NCBI RefSeq assembly: GCF_022965805.1
Contig: NC_133106.1
Coordinates: 36,631,913-36,695,912 of the forward strand
DNA from: Primulina eburnea
Taxonomy: Eukaryota > Streptophyta > Magnoliopsida > Lamiales > Gesneriaceae
DNA length: 64,000 nucleotides
Direction of reading: 5' to 3'
Position numbers and translations under genes: made by a program. This document shows positions 57,317-64,000 of this stretch, piece after piece. The notes beneath the pieces are model-generated. The model ran no database searches. It was not told the origin of the DNA and saw only the letters and a program-made list of their open reading frames with translations. Every line of letters begins with the position of its first letter. The stretch's first letter is position 1.

Positions 57317-60247
57317 TCACAGGTACTGCCGCTGAATCCTCGCTCTGTTCTCTTCCCACCACAACCTTGCTTGCATTTCTCCAAACCTTTCTCGGCTGCA
57401 TTCAATTTGTAAGATCTTTAATAATCTGTCTAGGACACGAGATAAAAGCAAGAACATGTACAAAGGTAGAATGGCTCACCAAAACCGCACTCTTTTAAGC
57501 TCGCGAGTACCATCTGACGAAGCCCGGATGGTAATATATACTCCAGGCTCGTCCTGCTCGACCCACTCGGTCTCTAAATCACTGGCATTGCTCAATGAAA
57601 GCTCTCCAGAGTGGTCCACCTCCCTCGAATTATAACTTGACCTTGCGGAAGCATCTACTGACGATGTCTCGGTTTTTACAGCACTGATGCTCGAGAGTTT
57701 AGGTGTCGAATTAAGCATGTTGGAATCATGGCCTTGCTCACAATGCATCAGGTGGCATTCAAGTGAGTCTGATGACGAGTAGCCCACCCCTGTCAGGCGA
57801 TGCAAGTTGCGGGGTAGTCGCTCTTTGCTCAATGGTGGTGTAACTGGGCTATTCTCAGCAGATTCAATTTTCGAGTTCTGATTAGAAAAATAAGATTCTT
57901 AGTTCAATTATTTTTGTCAGAGCCCATAGAAAGAGACTATTTCCACACTGCATTCAACAAGAACAAAAATTTTGCGTGGGACAAGGCTCGACCACAGTCA
58001 CACTCACTCACCTCGTCTTCAGATTGTGGTAGAGTTGGCATGGGTATCCCTTGACGGTTGAACATCCGGACATTATATAATTCCATAACTTTGTCGTAGT
58101 TCTCCGCCCACCATTGTTGTGCTTGCCATTTATTAAAAACCTCTCGGCTATAAAAACAATAAAGAAGAAGTAATATGATGAAGTATTTGAGCACAACTTG
58201 TACATGGGATTTCTAAAAAGGGAGCTCATATGTTGTTCCTTCAGGATAATAGGTCCTAAATCACACAACTACTGGATGCCAATTTCGTGTCAAATATGTG
58301 CTTGGTCTAAAATTTTAACTTGCCAAGTAAAAGAGTGTATTCCAAACTCCCACGTTTTCACAAGTAATTTTGGATTGATATATAACTTCAACAGATTCTC
58401 CAACCTAATAGGCTACTTTTTTGTTAGATTCTACTCATATTTCATTCAGGCAATGCAACAACCGTTCACTGATACTATCAATATGGACGCTTGAATTTTT
58501 AACCTGATGTGTCACTTGGTAATTCAATAAATTGCATGTAATTCAGCAACAGATATACACCAAAGAAATGTAGGAACAAGGTCCATCACAACTTCGGTGA
58601 CCACCCGTTCTCCTTTCATCTCATGATAAATTTAAAAGGTATTGAGCCCATTGACTACAGACATATTACCATCTTTTTTCCTATCTACAGTGTTTTAACA
58701 TTTTCAATGTTTTATTTATATGCTATCAATTTTTTTGACAATCAATTTCTAGCCACTTCAACTGAAATACTCTAATTTTCTTTCCTAAATCAGAAGGTAT
58801 TTTTTTTATTAAAAAAAAGTCTGAAACGACTTGGGGTGGGGTGGGGTGGGGTGAGGGGACTTTTTTCGCTCTTATGTAGGTTCGAGCTCGCGCCTCTCAA
58901 AGTGAAAGTTTAATGTCACTTCACCCAAGTTGTGAGAAATGATCAATATTCCTTATGGAAACTTGTTGCAGGCTAAACTCGGTAAATACGTACACAAATT
59001 GTTAAAAGGACAAGAATGGGTCATCTAGGATCCCCAAAATTCAAATCAAATATGTATATATTTAAAATCTACGATAGAGCAATAGAGCAGCTCTTTAAAG
59101 ATTTTGTTTCGTGTGGAGAGTGAGTGAATGAGATGAAGCAAATTTTATTAGCCAGTGAAGACCACCCTTTGTCACCACTTGATTTGGAGGTTTGAATAAT
59201 TGGCTTCCACATGCCCCCCATTCAATACGACCACGCCACTGTATGATTCAAAGCACAAACCCCCAAAATAAACAAAAAAATCAGAGCATCATGAATCTCA
59301 CCTCGCAGACAGTTTAAAACTTTCAGCTCAAATGGGTATTTACCTCTGGCAATGTTTGGTAGTACATTATCGGTCTCTAAAACACATTGGTTGGTCAAAT
59401 CAAATATGTTGAATTTTATTTAAAAACCCATCAAACTCAAGGATGGACCAAAAAATTTTCTGAAGATATGAACCAAAAACTTCAGATTTAATTAGGCCAT
59501 ACAGACGACAGAGTGAATCTTGAAAATACAAAATTTAAATTTTTAGAAAAAATATTCGTCGAATTTTATTTTTTTTATTAGAGGCATGTACGGCTGTAAC
59601 AGTAACTGTACCTGAATCGAATCCTTTTGAGATCATTTCCACCCTGAGGCAGTGAAACAAATGTAATTAACACCCCCGGCTCCACCTGTGCAACCCACTC
59701 TTTCGGTTCATCTTCCGCCATGAACACTACTGTCTCGGTTCTCCCACTCACAGAAGCAGGGGTGCACGAGCCGCTTGAAAGGGCCTTCAATTTTGCTTCC
59801 ATTTCTTTTCCCCAGGACCTAGGCGTGGAGTTTGAGCTGCAAGCTCTTCTGTAAGAACCGTAATATCTCTCGGACATGGAGCCGGCCTCCGAGTCTACAT
59901 AGGCTCGGCTCTGATCGTTCTTAAAAGAGCCGGAACATGGCTTGCAGCTCTTGTACGCACCTGACGCCTTCACGGCCATGTCCTTGATCTAGAACACAAG
60001 AATTGAAGATAACGAAAATTCCAATTCCAATATTTTAAATTAATGAATATGCCTCTTTTGGGCAACTATTACTTCGTAATTGCAATGAACGAATGATGGA
60101 TTCAGAAGAGAAAATGGTGTTTACTTGGGCTGTAAGGACTTTGATGGCCTGTTTAGTGGAGGGAGTAGCAGCGGTTTCTTCATCCTCCGGGCCCTCGCGT
60201 AGAGATCCAGTATTTAACTGCTTCGAGCAAGCTATACAAGTCAACAT
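57317..60247 (-). CDS. BRX-like: BREVIS RADIX-like protein with two BRX domains (370 aa)
   Basis: A regulator of auxin/cytokinin crosstalk and phloem or root growth, polar at the plasma membrane. Five exons on the minus strand form one 371-codon frame: 60247-60125, 59988-59612, 58147-58012, 57877-57480 and 57395-57317, all GT-AG. The N-terminus MLTCIACSKQL carries the paired Cys linked to palmitoylation in this family. BRX domain 1 spans exons 2-3 (EWVAQVEPGVLITFVSLPQG, then FNKWQAQQWWAENYDKVMEL). BRX domain 2 spans exons 4-5 (EWVEQDEPGVYITIRASSDG, then RERFGEMQARLWWEENRARI, ending RQYL). The intron splitting each domain after the KR-x-RF strand is conserved between the two. Full length, no breaks. 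The exact paralogue (BRX or BRXL1-4) is not assigned. Confidence 0.93.
58805..58940 (-). mobile_element. Candidate tRNA-derived SINE with GGGGT repeat, BRX intron 2
   Basis: On the minus strand, TTGGGTGAAGTGACATTAAA then GAGAGGCGCGAGCTCGAACC gives box A-like and box B-like segments about 40 bases apart, as in tRNA-derived SINEs. The adjoining plus-strand stretch 58832-58858 is a GGGGT pentanucleotide run. Ends are not defined. Confidence 0.4.
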
Positions 60248-61605
60248 GTTCGTTCCACAGACCTCAATCTACAATCAATATGTCACTGAAAATCTGGAAG
60301 ATGCGAAATGATTACACCGAAAGTGTCACGCGTAAAATCAAAATCTATTGAAAGTTGTGAGAAGAAATATACAAGCCACGTGCAATAAAAGAAAAAAAGT
60401 TTTAAGTCCATATCAACAGAGAAAGAGGGATGACATTCTGAGGAGAAATAATATTAAAAGGGAGTGATCCACGCATCTCCATTGCCGAGAAAATCGCAGA
60501 AACTGAGGGCCAAAGAAGGTAAACACGAAACTGTTCGTTTATGAAATGATATTTCAGATGAAGAACGATGGAATCAACATTCACCGAGACGGTGGAAGTA
60601 CATGTGGTATTCTTGACAGTGTTTCTCGCTGATTCAGAGAGGGGTGGCTTCAAATTTCCATCAAATCAATAACATGGCCCTTCCTTCACAAAAAAGAGTG
60701 ATAAATTATTCTATTTCCTCTTCACAAACTACAGCTCACAGGGTGGAAAGAGTGAGAAACAAGAACAATCTTTCTCACAGATCATCGCCTCTCATCTCCT
60801 CTCCTCTCCTCTCTCTCACGCACAAGTCACAAGACACACAACAACTACAAGTGGTTTATCGATGTGGGGAAAGAATAAAAAATGGTGGATCGAAGAGAAG
60901 CTGTTAAGATTTGTGGGGTTTCCGAAGCAGAGGAAGAGGTGGCAGAACAGGGTGTCGAGGCAGGCAGGCCGGCCAGAGAGAGCTGCTTTTGGCTTAAATG
61001 ACTCCCTCCACCAATTGACAATAATCCTTCCTAAAGTCATTATTTATGGACATATTATCTACAATATATAAAGTCAAATCGCCAATTATTTAATATTTGA
61101 TTAATGTCCATTTATTTTTCTTGACAATTTGGTATCAACCGAATTTCAATTTATACGGTCTCACATACTTGTTTTTTCTTCAAAAAACATTAACTAAAAT
61201 TTTAAACACACGTAAAAAGAGTTGGAAACGATACATATTCCATACATATATTTATTTAAAATTTAATTGTGATTTTGCATTATTATCTCCAAACTTTAAA
61301 AAAAAAAGTTGTGGAGGAAGGAAGATTGGGGAATTGTATTGGTTTAGGTAATAGGTTGTATTTGAGCCACCCAATATGGTTTCTAAGCCAACACAAGACA
61401 AAGCATGTTGTTGCCATTAAGGAATGAGAGGTAAAAAAAGGTGGTTTCTTCTAATAATGCATGCTTTATCTACAAATTCAATGCCACGTGAATGATGCAT
61501 GTTTTAGGTTCATTCTATCATATTATATTCACGTGACAATTCATTCCATTTTAATTGAATGGAATTGAATTTAATTCACCAGCAAAAATATGATCTCTAT
61601 TTCTT

Positions 61606-61606
<1 letters not shown>
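60248..61606. other. BRX 5' flank and spacer
   Basis: The BRX upstream region with a CT-rich tract (60784-60818, CTCCTCTCCTCTCCTCTCTC-like) typical of plant 5' UTRs or core promoters. Minus-strand transcription probably starts near 60800-60950. Beyond 61080 it is AT-rich with no gene. Confidence 0.4.

Positions 61607-61671
<65 letters not shown>
61607..61671. repeat. (AAT)n microsatellite
   Basis: About 21 AAT units. The poly-Tyr reading on the minus strand is an artefact of this repeat. Confidence 0.95.
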
Positions 61672-61673
<2 letters not shown>

Positions 61674-64000
61674 GCAGCAGTGTGATGTGGGAGGAATAAA
61701 TTATTAATGGCCAACTGTATGTATACTGTATTCTGACACAAATTAATATATAACAAAATAATAACTCGAATTGATTAATTTTTGTTGCATACTATTAATT
61801 GTGTTTTAGATTTGACTTTTCCTCACGCACCAGGCATGTTGGTTAACGAGTAAATTCAACCTTTTTTAAAATATTCTTTTTGTAAATTAAAAATAGAATA
61901 GATTTCATTATAATGTGAGCACATATTTTACTGCTATCTGATATAATTATATCAATAAAAATGTAAACAAACTAGACATTGAAGCTATTTTTTTTTCTAA
62001 AAAATAAACATTTAATTTTCGTGTACTTTTAAAAAATGTGAAACTTGGTATCCAAATTTTTGTGCATATTTCATCTTATAGTTGACATCGAATTCTCTTG
62101 TCAATGATATCCGTTAGAAACAACAATTAATTAGAAAAATAGTAGATTAAATAGGTTCTCGCCGTTTTAAGTGACATGTTTGAAGTGATCATTGATAGAT
62201 TATAAATAGTTCTTCTACCCTGAAATTTTGTGTAAATTTCGAATTGAAGATTCAACTGTTCAAAAAAAATTCACAATTCTCTGGGAAAAAAAAAAAGAAA
62301 AATCGAGCTATTGACTTAGATTATGATATTAATTTATAACATGATTTTTATCGTTTCAAAGCAAAATCTCTGCAATATTTTAATATTATCAAGATTTGAC
62401 TAGTTTTTATGTATATTGTAACTATCATGAACTATTTCGATTTTGGACTCTTTCTAAAGTCCGGTCGGATATTCTATGAGTGACGAGAAATTCCATAAGG
62501 GAGAATTTTTAGATGGGTTCGTTCACGAGAGAAGGTCCCATAAATCCCAATATAGGAATTGATCATGGTCGTTGCAAAAAAACGTATTTTTAAACGACCG
62601 TATGTTATCTCGATCTTTAGCTCCCTCTGAGACGTTCTCTCTCGCGAGTTTTCTCATGTGCCGTCATCCATAGAATATCACTCAAGTAAAGTAATTTTTT
62701 TCGCTTCCATATAGTCGAACCTAAAACCTCTGTAGCTCAATCAACCAACACTCAGATAATTTAGGTACTTTAAGTCTTGATATCTTGAGTTCGAATGTTG
62801 AGAGAGACGAAAGAAACCAACTTCCAATGAAGAGATATTCTATGAATGACGGTGTACGAAAAAGCCCGTGAAGGAAAATGTCCTAAAAGCAGTCGTTTAT
62901 GAGAGAAAACCCCAAATATAACTCAAGATCAAAATAAATCATAATCGTTATATATAATAACAAAAAATAACTTCACCATGCATTCGCATCACAGTATCAT
63001 ATGCTAAAATGGTGGTGAAATAATTAGTTCCATTTTAAATGTTTTGATTTATTGTTGAAACCACATGACCACCCAGCAATTCCGTAACTATGTGTTTTGT
63101 TCGGACTTGGCAATTTAATTAGCTAGGTTCTACTCAATTCAAACTAAAATAACTATGCCTATAATTTTTTAACAGGTAATCTTTTTAACTTGTTTGAATT
63201 TTTTTATAACTCGATTTTGAATATATAATGACTAAAAAATATTTATTTTTTTAAAAGAGGATTTAAAATAGAAAATAAAAAGCCTTTCGGTACCTCTCTC
63301 ATTTCACACGAAATAAATTATGTTATAGATTCATAGAAATCGTGAACTATCGTATGGAATAGTTTATAGTGGATAGTAATGCCAATGGACAAGAAAACAT
63401 AATAAAGTGTGGCAGATGAGCATTTATAAAATTAATTTTTGTACGGAGTTCCATAAATTAGGAACCATGCCTAGGGGGAATAGCTTTTAATAATTGGCAC
63501 TACCATTTGGTTTTTGACCAAATGACAATCTCGAGAATCAAGGCTTGTTTTAGTACACAATGTTCTTGACATTTTTGCCAGATTTATTCCTATTTCTCGC
63601 CATTTTTTTATTAGGTGGATTGTGTGTGTTAATAAGCTTTTTATTTTTGTGAATGAAAACTAGAGAATCATAGGTTTGTCCCACGTAGGAAAAGGAGGTG
63701 GAATAGATGAACTTATATTGAGTTACATTTTACGAAATTGTAAGAATGATTTGTCAAGAGCCTATACAAATAAAAGATGTGTTAAATTCGAAAACACACC
63801 AAAAAACGTCCACTTTGTCCTCCGTTCCCTTTCTTTCTCCTGCTTTCACAATGCACAGACTGATTGCAGTTCTGCGTGGTTCGAACTTTTCGGGTGCTAA
63901 TTTTGTTCGTCCATGTGGTGATTTGTGCTACATTGCTACAGGTCTGCATGTCGTATCATGTGAAACAGTCGTGCGGTTTAATCTTCGGAGCACGTATCAT
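61672..64000. other. AT-rich spacer, right edge
   Basis: No gene is supported. Around 62466-62960 the motif GATATTCTATGA(G/A)TGACG occurs at 62468 and 62843, and inverted (CATAGAATATCACTC) near 62670, so a diverged inverted/direct repeat element is present. At 62725-62805 box A-like TAGCTCAATC and box B-like GTTCGAATG suggest a SINE head. The final 300 bases have mixed composition and could be the edge of another gene. Confidence 0.4.

Noticed and set aside
57011..57412. Plus-strand 133-aa open frame
   Set aside because: It overlaps the BRX terminal exon and 3' UTR in antisense, with no family features.
61571..61756. Poly-Tyr open frame
   Set aside because: An artefact of the (AAT)n repeat.

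Overview
This window is nuclear DNA of a dicot plant. The genes are spliced with short GT-AG introns, and their products are plant-specific (jasmonate ZIM repressor, pollen-type receptor kinase, type-B response regulator, BREVIS RADIX, BIG GRAIN, plastid RelA/SpoT homologue). The spacers are very AT-rich and full of MITEs, solo LTRs and microsatellites. The organism cannot be named from sequence alone; an asterid, perhaps Lamiales, is only a guess.

Left end (1-9.5 kb): a nearly complete endogenous pararetrovirus (Caulimoviridae) with all major frames open. From left to right it has a tRNA-Met primer site, two small ORFs, a virion-associated-like protein, capsid protein with zinc knuckle, movement protein, protease-RT-RNase H, transactivator, a small 66-aa ORF, and a promoter/poly(A) region. 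The provirus sits between diverged terminal inverted repeats flanked by an exact 9-bp duplication (TTAATTTAA). That structure looks like a Mutator-like element (MULE) carrying a virus genome, and it is the most unusual feature here.

Host genes, in order: a broken JAZ (TIFY) gene (minus, 10.8-12.6 kb); an LRR receptor-like pseudokinase of the pollen PRK type (plus, 16.3-18.5); an intronless EXO70 (plus, 20.2-22.0); a CC-NBS-LRR resistance gene split by a 1,981-bp solo LTR and further frameshifted (plus, 23.9-28.8); a six-exon RSH2/RSH3-type (p)ppGpp enzyme (plus, 34.0-37.3); a six-exon type-B response regulator (minus, 38.1-42.2); decayed fragments of two unrelated genes, one a PMT-type methyltransferase (plus, 44.2-47.3); a BIG GRAIN1-like gene (minus, 51.4-52.6); and a five-exon BREVIS RADIX-like gene (minus, 57.3-60.2).

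The spacers carry at least nine copies of one foldback MITE. Its full length is 182 bp with 9-bp target duplications, and one copy is inserted inside another. Other elements are an 809-bp hAT-type element inside a Gypsy-like LTR, a 182-bp TRIM-like solo LTR inside a MITE, candidate SINEs, and several long AT or AAT microsatellites. The genes are not an operon or a cluster: they are independent plant genes for hormone signalling (JAZ, response regulator, BRX, BIG GRAIN), secretion and pollen signalling (EXO70, PRK), immunity (NLR) and plastid stress (RSH), in a region shaped by transposition. All structure and alignment statements were made by eye.
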